Origin: Candidatus Endomicrobiellum trichonymphae
GTDB lineage: Bacteria; Elusimicrobiota; Endomicrobiia; Endomicrobiales; Endomicrobiaceae
Assembly (NCBI RefSeq): GCF_002355835.1
Contig: NZ_AP017459.1
Coordinates: 1-64,000, forward strand
Reading direction: 5' to 3'
DNA length: 64,000 bases
Below are positions 37,048 to 46,614 of this stretch, piece by piece. A model generated the notes under the pieces. The model saw only the letters and a list, made by a program, of their open reading frames with translations. It was not told where the DNA came from and made no database searches. The translations under genes and the position numbers were made by a program. Every line of letters starts with the position of its first letter. Position 1 is the stretch's first letter.

Positions 37048-39384
37048 TTAATTTGCGGCTTTGTCTTGAAGTTTAATTCCTAAACCGTTAAAATGTTTTT
37101 CATCGTTGTCTTTCATGAATTCAAATAATTCTCTAATTTCTTGTCTGCCGGCTGTATAACTAAAATCATTTGCATCTGTTACTGATGAAATTTCTGTTGT
37201 ATGGGAAAATGCATTTGCCATATTAAGTAGCCCTGGATACTTATTGTCATTTCCTGCAATTGACTGAAAATTAATATACAAATTTCTTTTATTTGGAACT
37301 TTAAAAGATAAAAAAACTTCTAAAACTCTTCTTATCAAGTTGCCGGTCGACAAATCTTTTTCATCATCTTTTCTATTGTATATACCGTTTAACTTTTCAA
37401 TCAGACTCATATACTCAGAGATATGGGTTTTTATATACTTATTGGCAGGTTTTAGCATTGAACCAGAATCTTTTCTGTTTTCAATTTCAAATATCTCTAC
37501 AGGAGTTTGAGGTTCCGCGTTGTTTTTAATTTGAGATTTAAATTTAGCTTTCAAAGCCTCTCTTATTTTGGCAAAGAAATAAAAATTATGCGTTAAGAAA
37601 AATATCTGTCCGTAATCTATTACTGAACTAGTTAATAGTTCTTGAATATTGAATAAGTTATGACTGTCAAAACTTGAGACCGGGTCGTCAATAACTATAA
37701 TCTCATTTTTTTTCTCATTTTTGGTTGAAGATTCCAAAGACGCAATAAAATACAGGAAAGCAATAAGACTCTTCTCGCCATCGCTTAAATTTTTAGCAGG
37801 TTTGTGCTGTCCATTGATTTCTCTCTTAAAGAAATAACTGTCATTTTCAAGTTCTAAAACAAGGCCGGTATCTAAAAAATTTTTAAGAAATACATTGATT
37901 TTTTCAATGACTTGTGGTAGGTTACTAAGCAAAGTTTTTTTATCTTTTATTTCTTTGTCTATATTTTTAACCTTTTGAGTATCTTGCAACTCATTTTCTG
38001 TTTTCACTTTTATATCAGCTTCTAGTTTTGTTAAATCTTTATACTTCGTTTGAATATAATAATAAATAACTTTTTTCCTGCTTTCACTTTTCAATGAATT
38101 GCTTTTACTTACATATTCATTATTTTGTTCTATGGATTTGATTGTATTAGTTATGGCTTGTTTTAATTCGTTTATCACATCTATAAAATTATCTACATTG
38201 TCAAAATAAATTTCTCTGTCTTTATGTTCAGATTTTTCTTTTATTTTTTGTTTTAGAGTTTGAAAATATTCTTTAAAATCATTAAATTGTTTGCCAGTTG
38301 CTTCTATATTTGTTTGATATGCCTTAAAGAGTTCTTCAGTAAAAAAGTCAGTATTCTTTAATTTATGATATATTGGGTATGAATTAATCTTTTCAGAAAA
38401 AGCATTTATTTTATTTTTATTTTCTTCAAATTCTTTTTCCCATTTTAATAAATCATCGTCTTTTTTAATTATTTCCTTTATCTCATTTGCCCTTGTATCC
38501 CAATAGAAGTCAGATATTTTTTGTCCGCAGAACAGACATTTCGAATGGTCTTCTTGATGAATACAAGAACCTTCCTCTATCCATTTTATGACTTTTTCTT
38601 TCAATTCGGCTGTTTTTCTTTTGATTGGATTTTTAAGTAATTCAATAGAATTATTGAAATCATTTGTCGATAAGACGACTTCTTCTATATTTTTAAGTAT
38701 TTCAATATATGGTTGGTCTATTTTTGATTTTTGGGGGGATGTAAAGATGTAAACAGCTTGTCTCTTTTCGTCATCTGTAATTTTATCTGGAGAAGGAGAT
38801 GAAGATTTGTAGTTTTTATAATCGCTTTCAAAATGGTTTTTTTTATAATCATTCTGTTTCAGATTTAATGTGCCTTTAATTTCGCTAGCGATAGTTGTGT
38901 AATGGTTATCCAGTTGCTTTTTTACTTGCGATAGTTCTACAGAGACATTCAATTCGTCTTTGTCATTTTTGAGAGCTTTTCGTTCTTCTTCAAGTTTTGT
39001 AATATCATTTTTAATGTCAATGTTTTCTTTTCCGATAACAGCGTATAGTTTTTTTGCCTGCCCTTCTTTTAACTGCAGATTATCTTCAATAAAATCGGAA
39101 TTGAAAACTCGTATCTTATTTTTTATATGCGAATCGCTGAAATTTTTAATGTTAATGGCTTTATCATTAACTGAAATCTCTAATTCGCATCCTTCAAGTT
39201 CCGGCGTAACAAATCTGCCGTTATTAAGACAGGAAAATACTCTGGTAAGTGTTGTTTTTCCGCTCGCATTACAGCCGTAAAATAAATTCGCTTGCTTGAA
39301 TTCTGGCAAAGAAGTACCTTTTGAGAAATCTCTAAAAGATCCGAAGTTTTTCAATTTATTGACGCTGTTTATAAAGTTTGTCAT
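37048..39384 (-). CDS. RloC/PrrC-like ATPase, candidate anticodon nuclease
   Basis: The 778-aa protein is ABC/SMC-type. It has Walker A GCNASGKTT (residues 37-45), long coiled coils, a zinc-hook-like CLFCGQ preceded by SCIHQEDHSKC near residue 285, the signature LSDGEKSLIAFLYF near 540, Walker B IIVIDDPVSSFD and the H-loop FLTHNFYFF. The head arrangement matches the AAA_13 group of PrrC and RloC. The C-terminal region has Arg685-x3-Glu689 (RRVLE) and His728 (AFSH), matching the Arg-Glu-His triad described for the PrrC anticodon nuclease. RloC proteins combine such a domain with a zinc hook and cleave tRNA after DNA damage or when restriction is blocked. It sits between mod and res, spaced 15 bp from res, and appears intact. 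Nuclease activity is inferred. Confidence 0.75.
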   Translation of the reverse strand: MTNFINSVNKLKNFGSFRDFSKGTSLPEFKQANLFYGCNASGKTTLTRVFSCLNNGRFVTPELEGCELEISVNDKAINIKNFSDSHIKNKIRVFNSDFIEDNLQLKEGQAKKLYAVIGKENIDIKNDITKLEEERKALKNDKDELNVSVELSQVKKQLDNHYTTIASEIKGTLNLKQNDYKKNHFESDYKNYKSSSPSPDKITDDEKRQAVYIFTSPQKSKIDQPYIEILKNIEEVVLSTNDFNNSIELLKNPIKRKTAELKEKVIKWIEEGSCIHQEDHSKCLFCGQKISDFYWDTRANEIKEIIKKDDDLLKWEKEFEENKNKINAFSEKINSYPIYHKLKNTDFFTEELFKAYQTNIEATGKQFNDFKEYFQTLKQKIKEKSEHKDREIYFDNVDNFIDVINELKQAITNTIKSIEQNNEYVSKSNSLKSESRKKVIYYYIQTKYKDLTKLEADIKVKTENELQDTQKVKNIDKEIKDKKTLLSNLPQVIEKINVFLKNFLDTGLVLELENDSYFFKREINGQHKPAKNLSDGEKSLIAFLYFIASLESSTKNEKKNEIIVIDDPVSSFDSHNLFNIQELLTSSVIDYGQIFFLTHNFYFFAKIREALKAKFKSQIKNNAEPQTPVEIFEIENRKDSGSMLKPANKYIKTHISEYMSLIEKLNGIYNRKDDEKDLSTGNLIRRVLEVFLSFKVPNKRNLYINFQSIAGNDNKYPGLLNMANAFSHTTEISSVTDANDFSYTAGRQEIRELFEFMKDNDEKHFNGLGIKLQDKAAN

Positions 39385-39420
39385 TATTGCCTGTCTTTAA
39401 AGCAAATGTTTTTACAAATT

Positions 39421-41321
39421 TTAAATTACAACTAAATCAATTTCTGCATCTTGCAGCTGCAATACAGTGTTTGTTTTAAAGCTGTCCCGACCGTCAAACA
39501 AGCTGTCCAGCATAAGACATTTTGCAGGTTTTAATTCTAATATTTTTGAAATTATTTTATCCGATACTTTTTCTAAACAAACTATAAGTTCGTTGTCATT
39601 TACGGCATAAATTTTAGAATTATCTGCTTCTATAATTTCAGCTTTGACATTGAGATCATATCCGCATTTTAAAAGAAGTTCTAAAAGCACATTTTCTTCT
39701 TTAGCGCCGTCTTTCAAGGGATTTTCAAACAGGTCAATGCCGGCTTTCAGTTCCTCTTCATCGGAAACCATATCGCTGCGCCAGATTTTAAAGCTGGATT
39801 CTTTCAATTTATACACTTTAAAGCCTAAATCCGGACATTCCTTCCCTTGTCTTTCGCTGGAGAGGGACGACAGTATAGGATATTCTCTTTTCGCTTCGGC
39901 TTCAATTTTTTTAGCGGCTCTTCTTATGCGTTCTTTAGATATTTCAGCTATTGTTTTATATCCGGCTTTAAACGCTTCGGATTTTTCTTCTGTTTTTTCA
40001 GGCAGTTGAACGCATATAAATTTCCTGTTTCCGCCGTCTTGTTTATTTAATTCCATAACAGCCTGCGCTGTTGTGCCGGATCCGGCAAAAAAGTCTAAAA
40101 TGATATCTTGATTTGATGCATTACCCAATTTCAATAACCTTAATAACAATGAAACTCCTTTTGGATTATCAAAAATTCCTTTTCCTAGTAAAGAAGCTAT
40201 TTCCTCATTATTGCCATGTGTATGACCGACAGCTTGATACCTCAATATACTTCCAGATACTACGCCTTTTGGTTCAACTTTAGAAAGATATGTTTTTTTA
40301 TCCACTCCTCCATTAGAATTGAAATATAATTCTCCATTTTTATATAAGTTTATCAAGGTATCTTTCGAATATCTTGGATAACGACCGGAAGGGCATTTCC
40401 ATTCTATTCCATTATCAAATACAATAGAATACTTTGAATTTTCAGTGCCGCTTTTAGCATGCAATGGGGTTGCTTTCCATGCTCCTTTAATATCATTATC
40501 TCTGTTTTTGTAACTTTGATTTTGTTCATCTGTTCTGTCTAATTTTCCAATAGAAAACTCTTCTTTGTTTTTGCAAAAGAACAGAATATTCTCATGCTGA
40601 TAGGAAATATATTTTGCATCATTTGATACGGTATATTTACTTTCCCAAATTAAATTTGCTATAAAATTCTCTTCCCCGAAAATCTCGTTCATCAAAAGTC
40701 TTAAATTGTGAACTTCATTATCGTCTATAGATATAAAAATTACGCCGTCGTCTTTAAGAAGGTTTTTGGCTAAAAATAATCTGGGATACATCATATTAAG
40801 CTACAGTTGCTGTGGAACTGTCCATTTTCTTTGGAGTTTTTGTGAAATAGTCCTTCTTTAAGCAGGTATCCTTTTTCGTCTTTTTCTTTAATTTTTTTGA
40901 GATATTCTGATTTGGTTTCTGAAAATTTGTCAGGATATATAAAATTGTCGTTGCCGGTGTTGTACGGCGGGTCTATATAAATCATTTTAATTTTACCGAA
41001 ATACGGCTTTTGGAGAATTTTTAATACTTCCAGATTTTCTCCTTCTATAAACACGTTTCCTGAAGAATTGAATTCGACGGATCCTTCCGGCGCCGGATAC
41101 AGAGTTTTTGTCGTAGGGGTTTGTATGGTGGTAAAGGCTTCGCTTTTGTCTGCCCAGTTCAAAACATATCTTTCGTTGGAAATTGATGCGCTTTCGCCGA
41201 GAATTAATTTAAGACGTTCAAAATCAACTTTGCCTTCGCTGAAAACTTCCGGGAACAACTGCTTAAACTTTGTTAATTTTTCTTCTGCAATATTAATTGA
41301 TTCTTTAGAGAAATTCTGCAT
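39421..41321 (-). pseudogene. Type III DNA methyltransferase Mod subunit, frameshifted
   Basis: Piece 1 (41321-40791) carries EGENLEVLKILQKPYFGKIK and the catalytic motif IYIDPPYNTGND, then ends in HSNCSLI. Piece 2 (40794-39421) resumes with MMYPRLFLAKNLLKDDGVIF and has the AdoMet motif DFFAGSGTTAQAVMELN near its middle. The order (DPPY before FxGxG) is that of the beta class used by type III Mod proteins. Two extra bases (TA) in the AACTGTAGCTTAAT stretch explain the break. Together the pieces give ~630 aa, the usual Mod size. Without a joined protein, methylation is probably lost. This is the first gene of the mod-rloC-res operon. Confidence 0.9.
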
Positions 41322-42240
41322 AAGAACTCCGGTTTTATTGGCTTTATTTACTTATAAAAAATGTATTGTTCCTATTATTTTATTTTAATTTTTATTATTG
41401 TAATTATAACTAATTAGGTTAAAGTTGTCATTTTGCCCGCCCTGTGAAGCTGTTATTTTTTTTCTGGATTCTTCAAAGACTATGCCTTTTCAGAGTGGCA
41501 GATAAAGATTGCGACAACAAACTATGATACACAGCAGCGGCTGATGAAATTTTTTATTTGTTATTCCTGCGAAAGCAGGAATCTATTTCACAGCTGAAAG
41601 CAAATATATGTCGTTATTTATTTTACTATTGTTTTTTTATTGAAAGAAAAACCGCATCCGGGTTTTAGTTAGATAAAAGAAATTATTTTTGTGGTTGTTG
41701 CTTAATTTCTTTTAAATTTGATAAACAAATTTTTTTGTTTTATGTTTATTGTGGAGTGTTGTCTCATCGTTCTCTTTGTCTGTCCACGCAAGATGATAAA
41801 TGTCAATAAGATATATATAAAATACAAAATCACTTCTTACTTTAACATATATTCTTACATGAAAATAAGCCAGACGCGCTCTAAACCCGCTTGCACTCTC
41901 CCGCTCTTCATTCAAAAACTTATTTATTATTTATGTCTTATCTTTAACTTCAAAAACGGGACAGTCGTCTAGGTTTGTCCCGCCAGCAACCCTATAGCTT
42001 TTTGATTTACTGCAGAGCATCAACATCATTAACGACTCTTTCGCTGTTTCCATAATAAAGCGCTTCATACTGTGCAATTATTATACGCTATGGATCCGCA
42101 AAATCGCTTTACAACATGAACATCTAAATTGTGTGTATCTGTCTGATATATTTTATGTTGGGTTGTGTGTGTAGTGCTTCGGCACTGTTGAAAAGTCTTT
42201 CTACTTCTAAAAAAACTGCCGTTATTGCAATATTTTAATT
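41322..42240. other. Intergenic region with hairpins and remnants
   Basis: No supported gene. There are two hairpins: ATTCCTGC-GAAA-GCAGGAAT at 41563-41582, typical of dispersed repeats, and CGGGACA...TGTCCCG near 41957-41982. A minus-strand scrap near 42030-42070 reads AQYEALYYGNSERVVNDVD and may be the end of a lost gene. Confidence 0.45.
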
Positions 42241-42250
42241 ATGAAAGATA

Positions 42251-42351
42251 AGGCACGTACTCCCTATTGCTACTACTACTACTGCCTTTTATACCAAGAT
42301 CTATCGCGTCATCAAAAGGCACGTACTCCCTATTGCTACTACTACTACTGC
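42251..42351. repeat. Two 35-bp direct repeats, 66 bp apart
   Basis: AGGCACGTACTCCCTATTGC and the following TACTACTACTACTGC occur at 42251-42285 and again at 42317-42351. The second copy is the 3' end of the exported-protein gene below and the first copy lies beyond its stop, so the gene's end was tandemly duplicated. Confidence 0.85.
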
Positions 42352-42645
42352 TGCACCACCTATTCCCATACCTATTTGCAAGCCCTTATTCAAGCCCTCA
42401 TTCAAGCCCTCAGAAAAGGATAAACTCTCGCGGCATTCTGTGGTTTTTGCCGTTTGGTCTCCCAAGCTTTTATCACAGTTTGTCTTTGTTGTAGCCAGAT
42501 CAGTTTTACACTGGTTAAGTTTGGCCTTCTGACGCTTACATAAGTCACATAAGTCTATGCCTAAGGCGTTCGAGTACGACACTAAAAATAACAACATAAG
42601 TACAACTGATACTGCTTTTGATACTGCTTTTCTTATTTTCATTTT
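42301..42645 (-). CDS. Small exported Cys-rich protein with C-terminal membrane segment
   Basis: About 114 aa from ATG 42645 (MKIRKAVSKAVSVVLMLLFL), preceded by AGGAG. A signal-peptide-like N-terminus is followed by LCDLCKRQKAKLNQCKTDLA with several cysteines, a charged middle, a repeated NEGLNKGL and a hydrophobic segment (IGMGIGGAAVVVVAIGS). The layout (signal, short helical ectodomain, transmembrane anchor) suggests a cell-envelope protein. It is not recognised. The downstream gene is a small lipoprotein, and a broken copy of this gene's start lies at 42980-43119, so the locus has been duplicated. The layout recalls the lipoprotein genes of the dnaA insertion, but I see no sequence identity. 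Confidence 0.5.
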   Translation of the reverse strand, partial: KMKIRKAVSKAVSVVLMLLFLVSYSNALGIDLCDLCKRQKAKLNQCKTDLATTKTNCDKSLGDQTAKTTECRESLSFSEGLNEGLNKGLQIGMGIGGAAVVVVAIGSTCLLMTR

Positions 42646-42725
42646 TATTCTCCTGTTTCTTAAAAGGACTTTTTTTGTCAAACTCTCAATTATAACGTTG
42701 TACGCGTGGCAGCTACTGCCCGTCT

Positions 42726-42965
42726 TTATTGTTTTTTTTGTTTTGAACCGCTGTTGATTTTGTTTTTAAGAGTGGCAGCAGTTGATAGGTAATCTAGATA
42801 CTCGGTTATAATACTCCAATTCGGAGATGCCACTTTAAATTGTTCTTCAATTTTTTCATACGCTACCTCCATCGACCTAAAGATCTTTTTGTTAAGGGCA
42901 GTCTGCGGCTGACTGCACGCCGAAAATGTTAAAGCTAATAACATTAAAGAAACTACTTTTTTCAT
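42726..42965 (-). CDS. Small lipoprotein, 79 aa
   Basis: The product starts MKKVVSLMLLALTFSACSQP, with lipobox FSAC giving a lipidated Cys17. The mature part is a short helical stretch (MEVAYEKIEEQFKVASPNWS, EYLDYLSTAATLKNKI) and a Lys-rich end. A good Shine-Dalgarno (GGAGG) precedes the ATG. The function is unknown. It lies between the intact exported-protein gene (downstream) and its broken copy (upstream). Confidence 0.6.
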   Translation of the reverse strand: MKKVVSLMLLALTFSACSQPQTALNKKIFRSMEVAYEKIEEQFKVASPNWSIITEYLDYLSTAATLKNKINSGSKQKKQ

Positions 42966-42979
42966 TTTTCCTCCTTGGG

Positions 42980-43119
42980 ATGGTTGTGTGTGTAGTTGCA
43001 GCGCTATTGACCAGTTCTACACTGGTTAAGCTTTGGCTTTTCTCATGCTTACAGAATATGGGGAAAAGGCGTTCGAGTACGACACTAAAAATGACAATCA
43101 TTGCCTTTCTTATTTTCAT
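42980..43119 (-). pseudogene. Broken duplicate of the exported-protein gene start
   Basis: The ribosome-binding site and start (AGGAGAATAAAAATG then MKIRKA) are identical to those of the gene at 42645. The shared GTGTCGTACTCGAACGCCTT follows in a different frame. The rest is deleted or scrambled. This is a duplication relic. Confidence 0.65.
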
Positions 43120-43620
43120 TTTTATTCTCCTGTTTCTAAATTTGACATTAAAAGCCTTAACGTTTTTATTTTTTATTATAAATCCGTCCCAATATGCAAA
43201 CAAAAAATATAATGACTTTTGTAGTTTTAAAGAAGAAATTTCTCTCTTTTGGCATCACGATATTTTTGTTTAACATATCCGGCTAAAGCTATAATATTTT
43301 TAATCTCAGCCATTTTATCTCTCATGCTGGGAAGCTTCTTGTAGGATAAATTATTTTTATTATAATGTCAAATGATTGAATATAATTTGTTAAAAAAGAG
43401 GATAAATTAAATAGATGGTTTGGCTATGTACTTTTTGTCTTGGCAGTAAAAGACTTCAACTGGTATCCTTTGTCTTGAACACTTCATTGTTTTGTTGTTT
43501 AGATTATTTTCAAATCTCTTTATATATCGGTTTTATTACCCTTTTTAAGTTCTCTACGCTTGCTTAATAATATTAGTTTAGTTTTTCTCTGCATTCATAT
43601 TAAGTTTGTTCACATAATGA
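43120..43620. other. Intergenic, no gene seen
   Basis: AT-rich sequence between the duplicated exported-protein relic and the yraN relic. I found no supported ORF, RNA gene or strong hairpin. Confidence 0.4.
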
Positions 43621-43631
43621 CAAAAATATAA

Positions 43632-43895
43632 AAATTTTTATAAATAATATAAATTTTCAAGCAGGATAAAGCGGAGTTTATAATTTTTTGCTGTTTTTTT
43701 GCGGTTACCGCTTCCTGAGGCGTTCCGCTGTAAGAAGATTTTCTGTATTTTGCTTCTATAAAAACTATCGTATCGTTATGTTTTGCTATTATGTCTATTT
43801 CGCCAAAATTTGTTCTGAAATTTGTCGTTAAAATTATTCAGATGGTTAACGACTGCTTTCTCTTTTTCAAAACCGATGTCTCTGATATTTTTCAT
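43632..43895 (-). pseudogene. YraN/UPF0102-family gene, frameshifted and shortened
   Basis: The first frame starts MKNIRDIGFEKEKAVVNHL. After a deletion and shift, the conserved core continues as NFGEIDIIAKHNDTIVFIEA and KYRKSSYSGTPQEAVTAKKQ, then KIINSALSCLKIY. GEIDII ... VFIEAKYR is the UPF0102 (YraN) endonuclease-fold signature, with Asp and E-x-K. YraN genes often follow rnhB, exactly as here. Stops between the frames show it is dead. Its position just downstream of rnhB on the same strand fits an old operon. Confidence 0.75.
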
Positions 43896-43941
43896 TTTAT
43901 ATCCGCAACTGTTATCCGTTCGGAATAAAAAACTTAAAACT

Positions 43942-44574
43942 TTAAATATTTAATTTAGTTTGGGAAATAATATCGTTTACAGGGGAAAATGTTAATCTGT
44001 GAATAGGGCAGATTCCGTGTTTTTTTAAAGCTTCTATATGTTTTTTTGTTCCGTATCCTTTGTGTTTTTCAAACTCATAAACAGGATACTGTTTTGCATA
44101 TTCAAGCATCATTTTATCTCTGGAGACTTTGGCAAGTATTGAAGCTGCGGCAATGCATGCACTTTTTGCATCGCCGCCTACAATAGTTTCCTGATTAAAA
44201 GATAGTCCGTGAACCTTGCGGTTTCCGTCTATGAGGTATAAATCAGGCTGTGTTTTTAATTTTAATACGGCACGCGACATTGCAAGAAACGTTGCCTGTA
44301 AAATATTTATTTCGTCAATAATTTCATTGTTGACGAGTTCAACTGCATAATCCAGTGCTGTTTCTTTTATTATTTCAAAAAGGATTTCTCTTTTTTTTTC
44401 TGATAATTGTTTGGAATCGTTTAAATAGGGGATCGCTGAATCTTTGGGAAGTATAACAACAGCCGCTACCACTGGACCTGCTAAAGGACCTCGTCCGGCT
44501 TCATCAATACCTGCAACCGGATAAAAGCCCTTGTTATAAAAATTTCTGTCAAAAGAGAATATATTTGAAAACAT
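43942..44574 (-). CDS. rnhB: Ribonuclease HII
   Basis: The 210-aa enzyme has GIDEAGRGPLAGPVVAAVVI near residue 24, the first Asp-Glu pair of the active site, DSKQLSEKKRE, LIDGNRKV near 115, GGDAKSACIAAASILAKVSR and the C-terminal GYGTKKHIEALKKHGICPIH. It cuts RNA in RNA:DNA hybrids and removes misincorporated ribonucleotides. The length is typical and no lesion is visible. Confidence 0.97.
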   Translation of the reverse strand: MFSNIFSFDRNFYNKGFYPVAGIDEAGRGPLAGPVVAAVVILPKDSAIPYLNDSKQLSEKKREILFEIIKETALDYAVELVNNEIIDEINILQATFLAMSRAVLKLKTQPDLYLIDGNRKVHGLSFNQETIVGGDAKSACIAAASILAKVSRDKMMLEYAKQYPVYEFEKHKGYGTKKHIEALKKHGICPIHRLTFSPVNDIISQTKLNI

Positions 44575-45063
44575 ACTCTCACCACAACCGATAAGTCAAA
44601 GTTTTTAAATAACGGCAGTTTATCCTTTTCATCTCGAATTTCTCCTTCAAGACATTAGTCCGCGGCGTTAAGAGGTATGTAAAACTCAAATTTGTGTTGC
44701 AACTCAAGCTGTCTGCGAATAAACTCGGCGTTTAGTCAACGTATCTAATATCCCGCTGAAATTATCTCTATCATATAATTGACGTTAATGTTTTTTGTAT
44801 TATTTATGGTGTAGAAGTGGAATGTTGAAGAAAATGGATTATTGAAAAGCAGTTAATAATACTGGCAAATTCAATTATCCTCTCGTACTATCGAGAATAG
44901 TTAAGCTCTCTCCTCGTATCTCTAAAAGTGTATTTTGAAAATACATAAGTGTAAGCGACAGTTTAACAGCTTTAAAAAACAGAAAAAAAATATATCCATC
45001 TTTCTCAAGCTGGATGAGCGGAAAAAATATTTGTCTCCGAGTGATGAGCTAAAAAATAGTTTC
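44575..45063. other. Intergenic, no gene seen
   Basis: About 490 bp between rnhB and rplS, AT-rich, with no supported coding or RNA feature. A short plus-strand frame near 44935 has no family resemblance. Confidence 0.45.
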
Positions 45064-45462
45064 TTAATTTGCCGCGGGAACTTGGTTTACTGTTTCTTTT
45101 TTGAGATTTCTTCTTGAAGAATATTCAGAGATTCTTGCAGCTTTACCTGAAAGATTTCTCAGATAATAAAGTTTTGCTCTGCGTACTTTTCCGCGTCTTA
45201 CAACTTCAATTTTATCAATACGTGGAGAGTGAATAGGAAAAATTCTTTCAACCCCTATTCCGAAAGAAATCTTTCTAACCGTGAAAGTTTTTGAAAGTCC
45301 GCTGCCTTTAATGCGTATAACTATACCCTCAAAAATCTGTATTCTTTCATTTCCGCCTTCAACTATTTTAAAGTGTACTTTTATCTGATCGCCCGATTTA
45401 AAACTGACTCCTAGATCTCTTTTCTGTGCTATCTGTACTTGCGCTAATAACGATAACGACAT
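45064..45462 (-). CDS. rplS: Ribosomal protein L19
   Basis: About 132 aa from ATG 45462 ([20 protein letters not shown]), chosen because AAGGAGC lies just upstream and L19 proteins begin near here; an upstream frame extension is not conserved. Landmarks are [60 protein letters not shown] and [20 protein letters not shown]. It is part of the 50S subunit at the 30S-50S interface. It is the last gene of the rpsP-khpA-rimM-trmD-rplS operon. Confidence 0.96.
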   Translation of the reverse strand: MSLSLLAQVQIAQKRDLGVSFKSGDQIKVHFKIVEGGNERIQIFEGIVIRIKGSGLSKTFTVRKISFGIGVERIFPIHSPRIDKIEVVRRGKVRRAKLYYLRNLSGKAARISEYSSRRNLKKETVNQVPAAN

Positions 45463-45607
45463 TTTACTGCTCCTTATAATACGGAATAAAGTAAGAGCTG
45501 AATTTGAGTTAGAGACAGCAGATAACTGCAAAACTGAATTTATCCGTGCAAATAAACACTGTCATTTGTCTTTTTATCGCCGACCTAGATTCATTCAACT
45601 TTTTACT

Positions 45608-46309
45608 CTATTTCTTTAATAAATCCGGACGGCGCTCTTTTGTTCTTTTGTATGATTCCTCTACGCGCCACTCGCTGATTTTTTTATGATCTCCCGACAA
45701 GAGAACTTCGGGAATTTTATAACCTTTGAATACCGCAGGCCTTGTATAATGCGGATAGTCCAATAAGTTGTTATAAAATGAGTCGTTTTTTACGGAACTT
45801 TTTTCTTTGACGACGCCGGTAAGCATTCTTGCGGTGCTGTCAATTAAAACCATAGCGGGAATCTCGCCGCCGGTAAGAATATAATCGCCTATAGATATTT
45901 CTTCGTCAACATAATTCATAGTACGTTCATCAACACCTTCATAATGACCGCATATAATAACCAGCTGTTTAAATTTTGCAAGATTTTTTACAATGCTGTC
46001 ACTAAGAATTCTGCCCTGCGGAGACATATAGATGACATAAGGCTTTGTATAAGGATTCTTGTAAGTGCTATTCTTTTTTTTAACACCCGTGCTCTTTATG
46101 GCATCATAGAGCGGCTCTAGTTTCATAACCATACCACAACCGCCGCCGAAAGACTTGTCGTCAACTTTTTTATGTTTGTCTTTGGAGAAAGATCTTATAT
46201 CGATTATATTAATCTTGAGAATCTCTTTTTCTATTGCTTTACCTATCAGACTTTCTGTAAGAGGTCCTTTGAACATTCCCGGAAATATTGTAAGAATATC
46301 AATCTTCAT
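45608..46309 (-). CDS. trmD: tRNA (guanine-N1)-methyltransferase
   Basis: About 233 aa from ATG 46309 (MKIDILTIFPGMFKGPL). The SPOUT knot region has VIICGHYEGVDERTMNYVDE and EISIGDYILTGGEIPAMVLI; the C-terminal part has YPHYTRPAVFKGYKIPEVLL. It methylates G37 of tRNAs to prevent frameshifting. The start overlaps the end of the rimM fragment by 11 bp, consistent with coupling. The C-terminal RRPDLLKK is usual. It appears intact. Confidence 0.97.
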   Translation of the reverse strand: MKIDILTIFPGMFKGPLTESLIGKAIEKEILKINIIDIRSFSKDKHKKVDDKSFGGGCGMVMKLEPLYDAIKSTGVKKKNSTYKNPYTKPYVIYMSPQGRILSDSIVKNLAKFKQLVIICGHYEGVDERTMNYVDEEISIGDYILTGGEIPAMVLIDSTARMLTGVVKEKSSVKNDSFYNNLLDYPHYTRPAVFKGYKIPEVLLSGDHKKISEWRVEESYKRTKERRPDLLKK

Positions 46310-46610
46310 ATACAAAATAGCCGTTGTATTCAAGAACATCGTCTGCCAATTTTACTTGACTGTAAATATATTCGTACTCTTTAGGCAAGATGACAAAAAT
46401 CTTTTTCCTTATAACGTTTACTTCTTTTACTATATTTTTTAGTGCAGGAATCAAGACTTCTTCGTTGTAGTATTTTACAACCCAGACATCGTTGCTACCT
46501 GTTAATATAATATCAGAAAGAATACCCAGTCGCTTTCCATTCTGGTTAAAAACTTCAAAACCTAGAATATCGGAAACTTTCCATTTCAAATCTCTCTTTT
46601 TAGAATCCAT
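46299..46610 (-). CDS. rimM: RimM, C-terminal PRC-barrel domain only
   Basis: 103 aa. The sequence (DILGFEVFNQNGKRLGILSD, VWVVKYYNEEVLIPALKNIV, RKKIFVILP) matches the C-terminal half of the 16S rRNA processing factor RimM. RimM is usually ~170 aa and begins with an N-terminal barrel, which is absent here. The ATG at 46610 lies 4 bp after the khpA stop, with no space for the missing half. It is either a truncated functional form or a decaying gene. It keeps its place between khpA and trmD, and its frame has no lesion. The PRC domain binds ribosomal protein S19 in characterised RimM; the N-terminal half completes 30S maturation. Confidence 0.85.
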   Translation of the reverse strand: MDSKKRDLKWKVSDILGFEVFNQNGKRLGILSDIILTGSNDVWVVKYYNEEVLIPALKNIVKEVNVIRKKIFVILPKEYEYIYSQVKLADDVLEYNGYFVYED

Positions 46611-46614
46611 TTTA

